A stretch of 57,154 nt of DNA from Candidatus Aminicenantota bacterium (GCA_020348385.1 CP070750.1:3255654-3312807); one strand, 5' to 3'. Counted from the stretch's first letter, positions 44,290 to 53,476 are shown. Notes: generated by a model from the sequence alone, not told the origin. Numbers and translations are program-made.

Positions 44290-44432
44290 TCTGATTCCTC
44301 CTTTTTAAATATTGCGTCTCTCAGGCATTGTATTCACGATTTCCTTTTATTTCAACTCAAAGGATTCGGTTAGCTCTGACAGCTTCCTTTCATTTTAAAA
44401 TACAGAATTCTCATCGAATTTATTCAAAAATG

Positions 44433-44513
44433 AAAAAAGGGACGGTCCTATTTTTTTTGGGGAACATGACATTTTCTTTGTGCTCAGAAAAAAAATAGGA
44501 CCGTCCCCTTTTT
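44433..44513. repeat. GGGACGG palindromic element, copy E
   Basis: Two near-perfect arms of about 25 bp (AAGGGACGGTCCTATTTTTT and its complement) around a loop of about 30 bases. The core is GGTCCT instead of GGTTCT, but both arms carry the change, so the pairing is kept. It sits between the DUF4097 gene end and the NfeD gene and may terminate the former. Confidence 0.82.
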
Positions 44514-44568
44514 AAAAAAAAAGAGGAGAACGGGACGTTCTCCTCTTGAGGGTGAGATTTATCGCGAA

Positions 44569-45582
44569 CTATTTCTTTTTCAGATAAACACTCCCGCTGA
44601 ACGTTTTCAACGTCACATCAGCTCCTCCGCCGTTCACACTGCCGCTGATTTTTTTCTTGCTCAGCGTCCCAGACATCATGACTTTGAATTCGGTCTTGAT
44701 ACTGCCGCTGAAGGTGGAAGCATTAAGATCAAATGCGGAATTGGATGGAATCGTCATTTCCACTGTGCCACTGTGGGCGTTTAACGAATATCTTCCATTC
44801 GGGCTGATCTCTCCCAGATAAATCGTCGATCCACTCATCGTTTTCCCTTTGACAACATTGGCCCCAGTAATATCAAGCAATTTGACATTTCCGCTGACCG
44901 TATCCGCTTCCACATCACCTCTGATATTTTCCGCTGTAACATCTCCGGATACACATTTCAAATCCGCATTTCCGGTTACATTTTCCGCTCTGACATTTCC
45001 GCTGGCAGTCTTGCAGTATACGCCGTTATCAATGTCTCTGACTTTAACACTTCCGCTTACTGTTTCGGCCTTTGCTCCATTCCGCGCCCCATAAACTGTC
45101 ACATTCCCGCTTTTTGTTTCTGCAGCGGCATTTCCGCCGATGTTCTCGAGCGTCACACTCCCGCTGACGGACTTGGCTTTGACTGCAGCCTGTGAAGGTA
45201 TCGTCACTTTATAATTAACGGAAACACTCAAGTTTTTGATCGATGGCTTCGGATATTTGGTCTCGATCTTCAATATACCGTTTTCCCTCGTCACTTCGAT
45301 CTTGACCTTCGAAGCATTCTCCTTTGCCTTGTCCATCGAGGAGGCTTTCGATGTTTTCAGCGCATCGATTTTCACTTCGTTTCGATCCCAAGTCACAACA
45401 TCAACATCCCCCGAGATGTTGCGGATCTCGACCTTTCCATCCCTAGCGAGAGATTCAGTTTTTTCGAACTTTTCCTCATGTTTCACCTTGCCCTGGGCTG
45501 AAGCTTCAAGAGGATTCAATCCCAAGAAAAAGATCAACACAGCTAAAACAACAAGTAAGACAAGCGTTTTTTTTGACATCAT
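44569..45582 (-). CDS. Exported DUF4097-family beta-helix protein
   Basis: 337 residues. Signal peptide at about 1-29. The rest is a repetitive beta-helix of about 20-residue rungs marked SGSV/SGNV/SGDV (SVSGSVTLENIGGNAAAETK, TKSGNVTVYG, VSGSVKVRDI, VSGDVTAENI, TFSGSVYLKKK), as in DUF4097/YvlB proteins. Predicted in the periplasm or at the surface. It is third after a sigma and an anti-sigma gene, 15 nt after the latter, so it is the most likely target of that sigma factor. Confidence 0.88.
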   Translation of the reverse strand: MMSKKTLVLLVVLAVLIFFLGLNPLEASAQGKVKHEEKFEKTESLARDGKVEIRNISGDVDVVTWDRNEVKIDALKTSKASSMDKAKENASKVKIEVTRENGILKIETKYPKPSIKNLSVSVNYKVTIPSQAAVKAKSVSGSVTLENIGGNAAAETKSGNVTVYGARNGAKAETVSGSVKVRDIDNGVYCKTASGNVRAENVTGNADLKCVSGDVTAENIRGDVEADTVSGNVKLLDITGANVVKGKTMSGSTIYLGEISPNGRYSLNAHSGTVEMTIPSNSAFDLNASTFSGSIKTEFKVMMSGTLSKKKISGSVNGGGADVTLKTFSGSVYLKKK

Positions 45583-45597
45583 GTTCGTCCTCCCTCT

Positions 45598-46290
45598 TTA
45601 AATGATTGTCTTTGATTCCTTTTTTTGCGGCGCAGTCGAAGAAATATCTATCATGTTATCCAGCAACTCCGCCTTCTTTTTATAAACAGCTAAAAGATAA
45701 TATTGTGATTCTAAGTCATAAGGATCGTTCTTGATAGCCCTTTCGCAATCCGCTAAGGATGCATCGATGAGCTCCAGATTGATCCGGAAGGTTTCGGCGA
45801 CTTTGGGATCGAAATTTTCCTGTTGTGCCTGGACTGCTTCCCAAAGCGCTTTGATGGCCAATTTGTAATGCTGTTCCGCTTCCTGGATTTTTGCCAGTGC
45901 CAATTCCTGGCCGTTGACTCTGCTTATCCTTCCTTCCCGATTCAATACTCGTGTGCCGATGAAAACAGCCCCTGCCGCGATGAACAACAACAAAGCTGTG
46001 CTCACAGCGTAACGCAGACGAGCTGGGAAAAATAAAAATCGGACTCGAGGTTCCGGTATAGGAGCCTGCGTTTTTTCCTTTATTCGCGTCTGGATCTGAA
46101 ACCATGTTTGATCGGAAGGCTCTACTTTTGCCAAACCTTTAGCCTCTTGTTTGATCTGTTCAAAATCCTTCAATAATTCTTGACAATCCGGACAAGTATC
46201 CAGGTGCTTCTCGAGACTAGAGGTTTTAGCTTCATCCAAATCGCCATCTATGTATTCGCTTATGAATTTTTTGGCCTTTGCGCACTTCAT
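45598..46290 (-). CDS. Membrane anti-sigma factor with zinc-finger N-terminus
   Basis: 230 residues from the ATG at 46290 with AAGGGAG eight bases upstream. MKCAKAKKFISEYIDGDLDE and then EKHLDTCPDCQELL give the zf-HC2 pattern (C3, then H-x3-C-x2-C). Single membrane helix at about 93-112 (YAVSTALLLFIAAGAVFIG). The outer part is helical and charged, probably a coiled coil. Starts 13 nt after the sigma gene stop. Works with the sigma factor and the DUF4097 protein. Confidence 0.85.
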   Translation of the reverse strand: MKCAKAKKFISEYIDGDLDEAKTSSLEKHLDTCPDCQELLKDFEQIKQEAKGLAKVEPSDQTWFQIQTRIKEKTQAPIPEPRVRFLFFPARLRYAVSTALLLFIAAGAVFIGTRVLNREGRISRVNGQELALAKIQEAEQHYKLAIKALWEAVQAQQENFDPKVAETFRINLELIDASLADCERAIKNDPYDLESQYYLLAVYKKKAELLDNMIDISSTAPQKKESKTII

Positions 46291-46303
46291 TTTTTTTCTC
46301 CCT

Positions 46304-46954
46304 TTACATCCATTGTTTTTGTTCAAGGAGTTTCTTTATTTTTTTCCTCGCTTTGAAAAGCTGGGATTTTGACGTCCCCACCGAACATCCCAGGATATGC
46401 GCTATTTCCTGATGCTTGAAGCCCTGTACGTCATGAAGCAGAAAAACACTCTTCAATCTTGGGGGAAGTTTTCGGATAGTCTGTTCGAGGATCTTACTTT
46501 CAGCCTTTTGTGTCGCTGAAGGCGCGGTATCGGCCACCATCCCCTGAACATCATCCAAAGAAATCGTTTTCTGTTTCAGCTTTTTGTGACTTCGCAAATA
46601 ACTGAGGCATGTGTTGACCGTTATCCTGTAGAGCCAGCCAACAAAGGCTTTATCTTCATCAAGAGTGTGAAGGTTGGTGAAAACTTTCACAAAAACATCC
46701 TGGATCACATCCTCGGCCGCAGCATAGTTATAAGTGTACCGGAGAGCCAGGCTGAAAAGGGATGCTTTGAAATGTTCATACAGGGTTCCCATTGCCTGGA
46801 GATCGCCATCGCGACTCTTCTGGATCAATTCTTTCAGTTTTTGATCAGAGAGCTCTTTTTGCCACATGATGGGATAGTTTAAACGAAATCGAGCATAACT
46901 GCCAGACCCAAAACGTGGTGTACTTGGCGTTAGGACTATCGCTGCGGGTGACAT
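46304..46954 (-). CDS. ECF-type sigma factor
   Basis: Region 2 (about 45-110: LYEHFKASLFSLALRYTYNY, EDVIQDVFVKVFTNL, FVGWLYRITVNTCLSYLRS) and region 4 (about 155-210: LPPRLKSVFLLHDVQGFKHQ, EIAHILGCSVGTSKSQLFKA). 216 residues from the ATG at 46954, which has AAAAGG seven bases before it. An ATG 29 codons downstream (MWQKELSD) would give a more usual N-terminus but lacks a ribosome site. First gene of a sigma / anti-sigma / DUF4097 operon. Confidence 0.9.
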   Translation of the reverse strand: MSPAAIVLTPSTPRFGSGSYARFRLNYPIMWQKELSDQKLKELIQKSRDGDLQAMGTLYEHFKASLFSLALRYTYNYAAAEDVIQDVFVKVFTNLHTLDEDKAFVGWLYRITVNTCLSYLRSHKKLKQKTISLDDVQGMVADTAPSATQKAESKILEQTIRKLPPRLKSVFLLHDVQGFKHQEIAHILGCSVGTSKSQLFKARKKIKKLLEQKQWM

Positions 46955-47086
46955 CTGTTTACCTTTTACATCTCCTTATTATTAACGATGCCTCAGCAGG
47001 GCAAAAGGTTGCCAAGTTATAACAACTTTTTTTATTAATTATTTTAATTTTGCAAGTCCGAAATATTAATTTTTTTAATATACTAC

Positions 47087-47115
47087 TTGACATTTTTAAC
47101 TTTATGACCTATATT
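47087..47115 (+). promoter_or_regulatory. Sigma-70-type promoter of the DUF2089 operon
   Basis: TTGACA (47087-47092), 17-base spacer, TATATT (47110-47115). About 24 bases later the ribosome site GAGG and the ATG at 47145 follow. A near-consensus housekeeping promoter, divergent from the sigma operon. Confidence 0.7.
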
Positions 47116-47144
47116 ATATAAGAGAAATTAATTCGAGGTAAAAA

Positions 47145-47513
47145 ATGACCAAAGACTGGCAGGAACTAACAAAAATCACAAGAGGAGCTTCTCTTCTTGT
47201 CGAACGGGTCAAACTGAAGGAAGATGACATTGTTTTGGAGGGGAGCTTCGAGCTTCCTCCCCTAGCCCGTCTGACAATGGAGGACCAAATTTTTGTGACA
47301 GCCTTTATCCGCAGCCATGGCTCGATCAAAGACATGGAACAACTGTTCGGCATCAGTTATCCGACCGTCAAAAACCGTCTGAACCGGATCTCCCAGATGC
47401 TGGAATTCGTGGACATCAATCCCCCAGCATCCCATAGTGAAATTCTGGGGGAGTTGGACCGGGGAGCGATTTCGGTCGAAGATGCTCTGGAAAAACTGCG
47501 AGGTGAAAAATGA
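47145..47513 (+). CDS. DUF2089-family helix-turn-helix protein
   Basis: 122 residues. FELPPLARLTMEDQIFVTAF and GSIKDMEQLFGISYPTVKNR are the DUF2089 hallmark with a helix-turn-helix (SYPTVKNRLNRI). The C-terminal helix (ILGELDRGAISVEDALEKLR) resembles the SHOCT-like motif of the protein two genes on. Likely a transcriptional regulator of this small operon. Its stop overlaps the next start by 4 nt (ATGA). Confidence 0.87.
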   Translation: MTKDWQELTKITRGASLLVERVKLKEDDIVLEGSFELPPLARLTMEDQIFVTAFIRSHGSIKDMEQLFGISYPTVKNRLNRISQMLEFVDINPPASHSEILGELDRGAISVEDALEKLRGEK

Positions 47514-47785
47514 TTCCGATGATTATGCGAATCCATATCGTTGAGGGAAACAAAAATAAGGTAAGACTGATTCTTCCTCTATTTCTTGTATGGCTACTTC
47601 TCTTGCCTTTTATCATTCTCTTGACTCCCTTTGTGTTGTTGGCCGCCCTGATTTTATGGCCCTCTGGGTATGGGAAGACCATCCTGGGCGCCGGTCCGGC
47701 ACTTTGTTCTGTCATTTCTGCTCTGTCCAACCTGCACATCCAGGTTGAAGGACCCGACAGCAAAACCCTAATATGGATGAAATAA
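47510..47785 (+). CDS. Small hydrophobic membrane protein
   Basis: 91 residues. A soluble N-terminal strand region (RIHIVEGNKNKVRLI), then one long or two short hydrophobic helices (LILPLFLVWLLLLPFIILLT, then FVLLAALILW). Starts inside the stop of the DUF2089 gene with GAGGTG upstream. Family not recognised; by position a membrane component between DUF2089 and the SHOCT-like protein. Confidence 0.75.
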   Translation: MIPMIMRIHIVEGNKNKVRLILPLFLVWLLLLPFIILLTPFVLLAALILWPSGYGKTILGAGPALCSVISALSNLHIQVEGPDSKTLIWMK

Positions 47786-47864
47786 CATGGCCAACCCACC
47801 CCACCCAGGCTTTTAAGGATGGAGAGGGCATGGGTTTGGAAAGAAAAATTAAGGAGAAAATAAC

Positions 47865-48284
47865 ATGAGTGAGGAAAGAAAAAAAATATTGGAAATGCTT
47901 GCCGAGGGCAAGATCAGTGTCGAAGAGGCGGAAAGATTGCTGTCTGCTATCTCTGAATCAGAAGAAGAATTGATTCCCGGGAAAAAGACGGAGATGGAGA
48001 AGTTGAAATATCTCCGTGTCGTTGTGGAGCCGGGTCCGGGAAGCGATGATTACGAAAGGGTGAATATTCGCGTCCCTATCAAACTCATTCGCGCCGGTAT
48101 AAAACTGGCTTCCCTTCTCCCCAACGACGTCCAGGGCAAAGTGGACGATGCCCTGAAGGAAAAGGGGCTGAATTTGGATTTCTCCCAGATCAATGAGGAG
48201 AACATCGAGGAGATCGTCGAAAGCCTGAGGGATTTGACAGTCGATGTGGAAGGCCAGGAGCGCGTCCGGATCTACTGCGAGTAA
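47865..48284 (+). CDS. SHOCT-like/YvlB-N-type cytoplasmic protein
   Basis: 139 residues. The first 30 residues (ILEMLAEGKISVEEAERLLS) are the SHOCT-like helix pair found at the N-terminus of YvlB-type DUF4097 proteins. The rest (YERVNIRVPIKLIRAGIKLA, PNDVQGKVDDALKEKG) is the middle part of that family. The DUF4097 beta-helix itself is absent here but encoded 2.3 kb away in the divergent sigma operon. AAGGAG lies eight bases before the ATG. Confidence 0.85.
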   Translation: MSEERKKILEMLAEGKISVEEAERLLSAISESEEELIPGKKTEMEKLKYLRVVVEPGPGSDDYERVNIRVPIKLIRAGIKLASLLPNDVQGKVDDALKEKGLNLDFSQINEENIEEIVESLRDLTVDVEGQERVRIYCE

Positions 48285-48288
48285 TGGG

Positions 48289-50574
48289 TTATTTGGTCCA
48301 AGCGTAGCCGAGCTTGACAAAAAAGGTCCGGCTGGTCTGGGTGATGTCGATATCGGTCATGCCCAAATAGTTATCCGAATAGCCGATGAACAGAACGGTC
48401 TGGGGATTGAGCTTATAGGAAAAGAGGAACTGAGTGAATACGGTCTGGGTCTTGTCCGAAATCGGGAACAGATAAAGATCAGGACTCCGTGTCACATCAA
48501 GATACTGGACGATTACCCGCACAAATGTCCGGACACCAAAATTATAGATCAGTTTCACTTGGGACAGATTAGCTGTGAAAATCTTATCTCCCCCCAGGGA
48601 AAGACGTTGAAAGGCATGCTGGAGAGTGACGTTGATGTGTCGTCCCAGACTGATTTCGACAAAGGGCAGGAGATTCAATCCGATCGCTTGCCGGGCGTTA
48701 CTGTAATCGATGGAATCGCCTACTTGAACGACAGCATTAAAACGAAAGCCTCCCAGAGGTTTCATTTCCGTGAAAAAAATGACTTGGTCCAGGTCATAAT
48801 ACTCTCCCAGATAAAATTCCCGGGCTCTTTGGTATTGGGTCATAACTGTCGACTGTAGAGGACCCTGGTACTGCGCCCGTATATTAACATTCCTATCGGT
48901 GAGATCCCCTTCATGATCGTAAACAAGGGTTCCGCTGAGCATTAATCTGAGCTGATTGAACCAATCACCCTGCTCACCCCAAAACGTGTAGCCGACCACT
49001 CCATTACCTCTCCGCATATCCACCCGGGGAATATACCCATAATCAGCCCGGAAATCGGGACTGAAATCCTGATAATTGAATAGATAGAGCCAATTCCTGC
49101 CGAAATGCATGAATTCCGCAAACAGAGCGTTACCCCCGATTGCCCCAGTATTTTGCCCGAAGTCAGCAGCCATCTCATCCGAATATTTGGTTTCGGAATG
49201 GAGATACTGGAGACGGAATTGCTTGGTCCGGCTGATCTGGAAAAAACCATCCAAACCGGCGACGTGATTATAATAATCGTCAGACACCCGGCCAGTATAC
49301 AGCACACCGAAGTTCGATGTTCGTCCGACATCGCGGCGGTACCGGAAAACGCCACTTCCTACTCCCTGTTCCACAGATGTCGAAATAGAACCTTGGTTGG
49401 ATGGAAAGAGCATATTGTTCACCCGATCATAGGCCCCAAAGATCCCGAATGCGTTTTTCCCGATTTTTCCCGTGAATTTCAGGCCACCATCCGGATCGGC
49501 AACCGTCCTGGTAAACACCGCTTCCAAAGGAGTGAGAAAAAAATCAGCCCCTTCGAGAAAAAAAGGCCGCTTTTCCGGATAACGGATGGCGAATCGGGTA
49601 TTGACCTCAAGCTCCCTCACATCTGCTTCGACCTGGGAAAAATCGGGATTGACCGCAGCGTTCAGGATCAAGTTTGGGGTGATACCCCATCGTGCCGTCA
49701 AACCGGGATCGGGATCGACTTTACCGTTTTCCATCGGAGCACTGGGATTCACCGGAAATTCCTCCCTGCTATCCGTCCGGATGGTTGTCAGGGTAGGGTC
49801 CAATTCGACATTCAGCCCTGGAGAGATTCCCTGGATACCGGTGATTTTATTGAATTGACACTGGATGCAGGTCAAATCCCGGTCTCTCCGGTGAGAGGTC
49901 ATGCGGTGGCGGACAGTTCTAGGATAGGAACGCCCCACACTGAATCCCCATGTCTGAACATCAGAGGTGCGGGGGAATCGCAACTGGTTGAACGGGATGG
50001 CAATCTCAAGCGCCCATCCCCATTCCGTGATTTTCCCTTTGGAATTCCAGATGGCATCCCAGGAAAAATCTTCGTACCCCTCCGACTCGCTGAAATTGGC
50101 ATCGGCCTGGACACCCAAGGGATTGGCACGGAATTGAAATGCCCTGCGTTCGTCATTGAAGGTGTCGATCATAAAGTTGATATGATCATCCTGGATGAAG
50201 GTGTCGATGGCATCTCGGTCCATCAGATGCGCGCGTATTTTCGAAGGCTCCGGATCGAAGCAGCGGAAAGCCATATAAAAATTATTCGTATCAAAAGTCA
50301 CCAAACAATCGGTATCCACAGGAGAAGGGATATTGTCTCCGGGCAGCCATTCGTACGGAACCGGGATCACGACAGCGTCTTCCCAGGCTTTTTCGTCCAA
50401 AACACCGTCCACGTTGATTGCGGAAGTGGCAGCCGCAACGGCATAATTCTGGGCCTTGACGGGTTCTTTCGGTTGTTCCTGCCCAGCACGAGCCAGCAAA
50501 ACATTAGCTAATCCTAAAAAAAACATTCCCATGATGACTGCGGTCGAGAACAATTTTCTCACATTCAATTTCAC
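48289..50574 (-). CDS. DUF5916 protein: CBM9-like domain plus C-terminal barrel (3 of 3)
   Basis: 761 residues from the GTG at 50574, with GGAGAG just upstream; a GTG four codons earlier is possible. Signal peptide at about 8-30. CBM9-like part (INVDGVLDEKAWEDAVVIPV, NFYMAFRCFDPEPSK, WALEIAIPFNQLRFPR), then DUF5916 signatures (AAVNPDFSQVEADVRELEVN, RYPEKRPFFLEG) and a strand-rich C-terminus (FFVKLGYAWTK). Contains a short insert with CIQC near residue 240. Convergent with the SHOCT-like gene. Confidence 0.87.
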   Translation of the reverse strand: MKLNVRKLFSTAVIMGMFFLGLANVLLARAGQEQPKEPVKAQNYAVAAATSAINVDGVLDEKAWEDAVVIPVPYEWLPGDNIPSPVDTDCLVTFDTNNFYMAFRCFDPEPSKIRAHLMDRDAIDTFIQDDHINFMIDTFNDERRAFQFRANPLGVQADANFSESEGYEDFSWDAIWNSKGKITEWGWALEIAIPFNQLRFPRTSDVQTWGFSVGRSYPRTVRHRMTSHRRDRDLTCIQCQFNKITGIQGISPGLNVELDPTLTTIRTDSREEFPVNPSAPMENGKVDPDPGLTARWGITPNLILNAAVNPDFSQVEADVRELEVNTRFAIRYPEKRPFFLEGADFFLTPLEAVFTRTVADPDGGLKFTGKIGKNAFGIFGAYDRVNNMLFPSNQGSISTSVEQGVGSGVFRYRRDVGRTSNFGVLYTGRVSDDYYNHVAGLDGFFQISRTKQFRLQYLHSETKYSDEMAADFGQNTGAIGGNALFAEFMHFGRNWLYLFNYQDFSPDFRADYGYIPRVDMRRGNGVVGYTFWGEQGDWFNQLRLMLSGTLVYDHEGDLTDRNVNIRAQYQGPLQSTVMTQYQRAREFYLGEYYDLDQVIFFTEMKPLGGFRFNAVVQVGDSIDYSNARQAIGLNLLPFVEISLGRHINVTLQHAFQRLSLGGDKIFTANLSQVKLIYNFGVRTFVRVIVQYLDVTRSPDLYLFPISDKTQTVFTQFLFSYKLNPQTVLFIGYSDNYLGMTDIDITQTSRTFFVKLGYAWTK

Positions 50575-50752
50575 AATTCTCTCCACTCAATAACAAAAGT
50601 CATTTTTTGTAATCGCAGCAAAATACGTACCAGTCCATTAACATAAGATGTTAAATACGTAGATAATCCCTGTTGGGTTTCCAAATATTTTGCTCTATCG
50701 ATGTGCCTTTCCATAATTCTTAAAATAATGTTGGAGATAAATTGCCTAAAAA

Positions 50753-51367
50753 ATGTACAATTTCCGTATGAGCAAAATCGATGATATCATCCGCCAATTC
50801 ACTGCTCACCAATGGGCACCAGAGGTGGGCCGGACAGCAGTGCTCTTGATCGACCTCCAGGAATATTTTCGGGGCATCATCAATCCCATCCTGGAAAACA
50901 TTGTGAGCTTGGTTTCTGCTGCAAGGGAAAAAAATATTCCTTTGTTTTTTACCCAGCACAGCCATGATCCAGGAGCAGACAATGGGATGCTTGGTCGCTG
51001 GTGGTCGGATTTGATTATCAAAGGGAGCAATGATTCCCGCCTTATTCCGGAGCTGAATGTTGAAAAAGGAGAATGTGTTATCCACAAAAACACATACAGC
51101 GCTTTTCACCAGACCGATCTCGAGAAAAAATTTAAGGACCTGGGTGTCACAGACTTGGTCATCGGAGGAGTGATGACTAACCTTTGTTGTGAAACAACCG
51201 CCAGGGATGCCTTTGTCAGGAATTTCCGTGTCTTTTTCCTCGCTGATGGAACATCCACAATCAGCGAGGAATTCCATCTTGCTACTCTCAAGAACCTGGG
51301 TTATGGATTCGCCATCCTTATGAGCTGCGATCGGTTCATTCAAACAATAGCAGCAAATCAACATTAA
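50753..51367 (+). CDS. Isochorismatase-fold cysteine hydrolase
   Basis: 204 residues. The triad is visible: D34 (VLLIDLQEYF), K112 (VIHKNTYSAF) and C145 (GGVMTNLCCETTARDAF). Family members include nicotinamidase, N-carbamoylsarcosine amidase and isochorismatase; the substrate cannot be told from sequence. The histidine and tryptophan cluster HSHDPGADNGMLGRWW is typical of the nicotinamidase/amidase subgroup. No good ribosome site; an alternative ATG is five codons downstream. Stands alone. Confidence 0.85.
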   Translation: MYNFRMSKIDDIIRQFTAHQWAPEVGRTAVLLIDLQEYFRGIINPILENIVSLVSAAREKNIPLFFTQHSHDPGADNGMLGRWWSDLIIKGSNDSRLIPELNVEKGECVIHKNTYSAFHQTDLEKKFKDLGVTDLVIGGVMTNLCCETTARDAFVRNFRVFFLADGTSTISEEFHLATLKNLGYGFAILMSCDRFIQTIAANQH

Positions 51368-51558
51368 TAGAGCATATATATTGAATACCAAAGAGGTGAT
51401 TTCCGCCCAAAATGTTCTCCTTTGCGACTAATCCGTTTCATCCATAAGGGTGATTTTTTTACAAAATAATCCCCCCCTGATTCATCCCAAATGGCGATTG
51501 TAGCATTTCAGCACGTGAGTACCATTAGTAAGGATTATATTAATGTATACAGGGAACG

Positions 51559-52449
51559 ATGTTGACAGAGTCAGAATTGCAACAGAAATCTGATCGCGCC
51601 GCAGCAAGTCGCAGAAATTTCACGGTGAAAATAATGGTGACAAAAAAAGAAAAACTAAAGAGGCCACCTCAGACCGCCGATCCACTCCTACAATTGCATA
51701 AAGAATTGGAAAACAACCTCAAAGGAGTCCGACAGCATAAAACAAAAATTGAAGAATTGACCAAAGCGACCATTGATGAATTGAAAAGGCTTCAAGACCT
51801 GAGCAAAAAAGCAAAAAAAATCCAGCCCAAGAATAAACAGAATAATTCAACGACTTCCCATAACAACAATCACAAGTTCGAGCTGGACTACGAGCTGACA
51901 AACTTGAAGATGATAAAGAAAATCCTGTCGCTTGCAACGCCATTTGAAACAAAACAGACTACACCAAAGAAAAAAACAAAAACCCGAAAAAAACGCGACG
52001 TTCTTCAGGCAAAAGATAGGTCAAAGACAAAAAAGAAAGAGAAAAACCGAATCACTAAAGTTCTGATTGTCGAGGATGATCGAACAACCATCAAAATTGT
52101 CACTCATATTCTCGAGCAGCATAGCTTCGAAGTCGGATTTGCCACGGATGCGGAGGACGGCCTGAAAAAAGCATTCAAGGCAAAGCCCGACATTATCCTT
52201 CTGGATATCATGTTGCCAGGGATGGATGGATTTCAACTGCTGGCAAAATTACAGGCCTCTGAAGACATGTCCCGGATCCCCGTCGTCATTCTCAGTTCTT
52301 TATCGGGAGAAAAAGATATCCTCAAAGGATTGGAAAAGGGCGCCACAGATTACATCCTCAAGCCTTTTTCCCCTCAAATTCTACTATATAAAATAAAAAA
52401 AATAATGAGCCTGAAAAATGAACACCTCGCTTCTAATCGTCACATATAG
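51559..52449 (+). CDS. Single-receiver response regulator with long basic N-terminal extension
   Basis: 296 residues. Residues 1-160 are lysine-rich and low in complexity, with a helical part (DPLLQLHKELENNLKG, IEELTKATIDELKRLQ) and basic runs (KKKTKTRKKRD). The receiver (about 166-285) has IVEDD, phosphoacceptor D216 (ILLDIMLPGMDG), S/T in VILSSL and K in YILKPF. No output domain, so it acts by protein contact. First gene of an operon; it overlaps the HEAT-repeat gene by 32 nt. AGGGA precedes the ATG; a second ATG is 25 codons further. Confidence 0.85.
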   Translation: MLTESELQQKSDRAAASRRNFTVKIMVTKKEKLKRPPQTADPLLQLHKELENNLKGVRQHKTKIEELTKATIDELKRLQDLSKKAKKIQPKNKQNNSTTSHNNNHKFELDYELTNLKMIKKILSLATPFETKQTTPKKKTKTRKKRDVLQAKDRSKTKKKEKNRITKVLIVEDDRTTIKIVTHILEQHSFEVGFATDAEDGLKKAFKAKPDIILLDIMLPGMDGFQLLAKLQASEDMSRIPVVILSSLSGEKDILKGLEKGATDYILKPFSPQILLYKIKKIMSLKNEHLASNRHI

Positions 52450-53476
52450 TCTCATTTTTCTTTTGGGCTTTTCGTTCCTGCTTTTTTTCTATCTCATCAT
52501 CCGGAGGATTGTTGTTCAACATCAGGAAAATTCCTTCCAAAAAAAATACGCTGAAATCGAAAAAGACATCCTCGATATCGTGACTTTTCCAGATAAGAAT
52601 CTCGCTAAAAAAATCGCAAAAAAATATAGATATTATCCCTACGTCCTTACAAGAGTTCTCGTCAATTACATCGAGCAGATAGAAGGTTTAGCTAGAGAGC
52701 AGCTTCAAAAAATATTCAACATTGCGCTAAAGAAAAAATGTTTGAAGGATATCCATTCCAAAAGGCAAATTAAACGCCTGAAAGCCACTCATCTGTTCGT
52801 TATCTTCTCAGATCCCTCTGACATGAAACATATCGTAACCCTTCTGAATGACAAACCGATCGTCAAGCTGGTTGCTATAACGGCCCTATCCCGCATCCCG
52901 TCTTCCCAGACCTTGACTTACATTTTTCAATCCTTCGTGAGAGACTCCATCGTTAACGCCAGGGTTTACATCAACATCCTGTTCGGACTGGGCAGCAAAA
53001 TAGAACTCCATGTTAGAAAATACTTACATAAATCCCTATCTTGGGAAAAATTGAGTCTGCTGATTGAACTTGTCGGCGCTATCCCCCTTCGTTCGCTCTA
53101 TCAAGACATCCTCCCTTTTGCCGAACACCCCAACAAGGAAATTCGGATAAAAGTCGCTCGGGCTTTGGGCCATATGCGTATTCCGGCATCCCTGAATATC
53201 TTGACCAACCTCTCCGAGGATGAAGCATGGGAAGTCAGTGCCCAGGCCCTAAAAAGCCTGGGGAAACTGGGAGATATTGCTTCATTAGATGTTCTCTCCG
53301 AAGCTTTATTTTCACCATTCTGGCATGTGCGGTTCAACGCGGGACATGGTTTGGCCAGTTTGGGATCAACAGGCATGAAGCAACTCAAGAAAATCAAAAG
53401 GCAAAAAAAGGACAGGTTTGCCTCGGATATGGCCACGATGGTTTTGGATGAGACCATCCTTGTGGGAGAAGCATAA
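52418..53476 (+). CDS. Membrane-anchored HEAT-repeat protein
   Basis: 352 residues. An N-terminal membrane helix (about 3-28), then helical repeats of HEAT type (IVKLVAITALSRIPSSQTLT, EIRIKVARALGHMRIPASLN, EVSAQALKSLGKLGDIASLD, FNAGHGLASLG). HEAT arrays bind partner proteins. It overlaps the regulator gene by 32 nt and the glycosyltransferase gene by 1 nt, which suggests the three work as a complex at the inner membrane. Confidence 0.83.
   Translation: MNTSLLIVTYSLIFLLGFSFLLFFYLIIRRIVVQHQENSFQKKYAEIEKDILDIVTFPDKNLAKKIAKKYRYYPYVLTRVLVNYIEQIEGLAREQLQKIFNIALKKKCLKDIHSKRQIKRLKATHLFVIFSDPSDMKHIVTLLNDKPIVKLVAITALSRIPSSQTLTYIFQSFVRDSIVNARVYINILFGLGSKIELHVRKYLHKSLSWEKLSLLIELVGAIPLRSLYQDILPFAEHPNKEIRIKVARALGHMRIPASLNILTNLSEDEAWEVSAQALKSLGKLGDIASLDVLSEALFSPFWHVRFNAGHGLASLGSTGMKQLKKIKRQKKDRFASDMATMVLDETILVGEA

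Noticed and set aside
46985..47020. GCAACCTTTT...CGTT as an ECF promoter for the second sigma operon
   Set aside because: AAC and CGT are 20 bases apart instead of the 16 seen at the first sigma operon, so the match is not convincing.
49105..50511. Open frame of 468 codons on the plus strand
   Set aside because: It lies wholly antisense to the third DUF5916 gene, has no recognisable domain, and the minus-strand frame has a signal peptide and clear family motifs.
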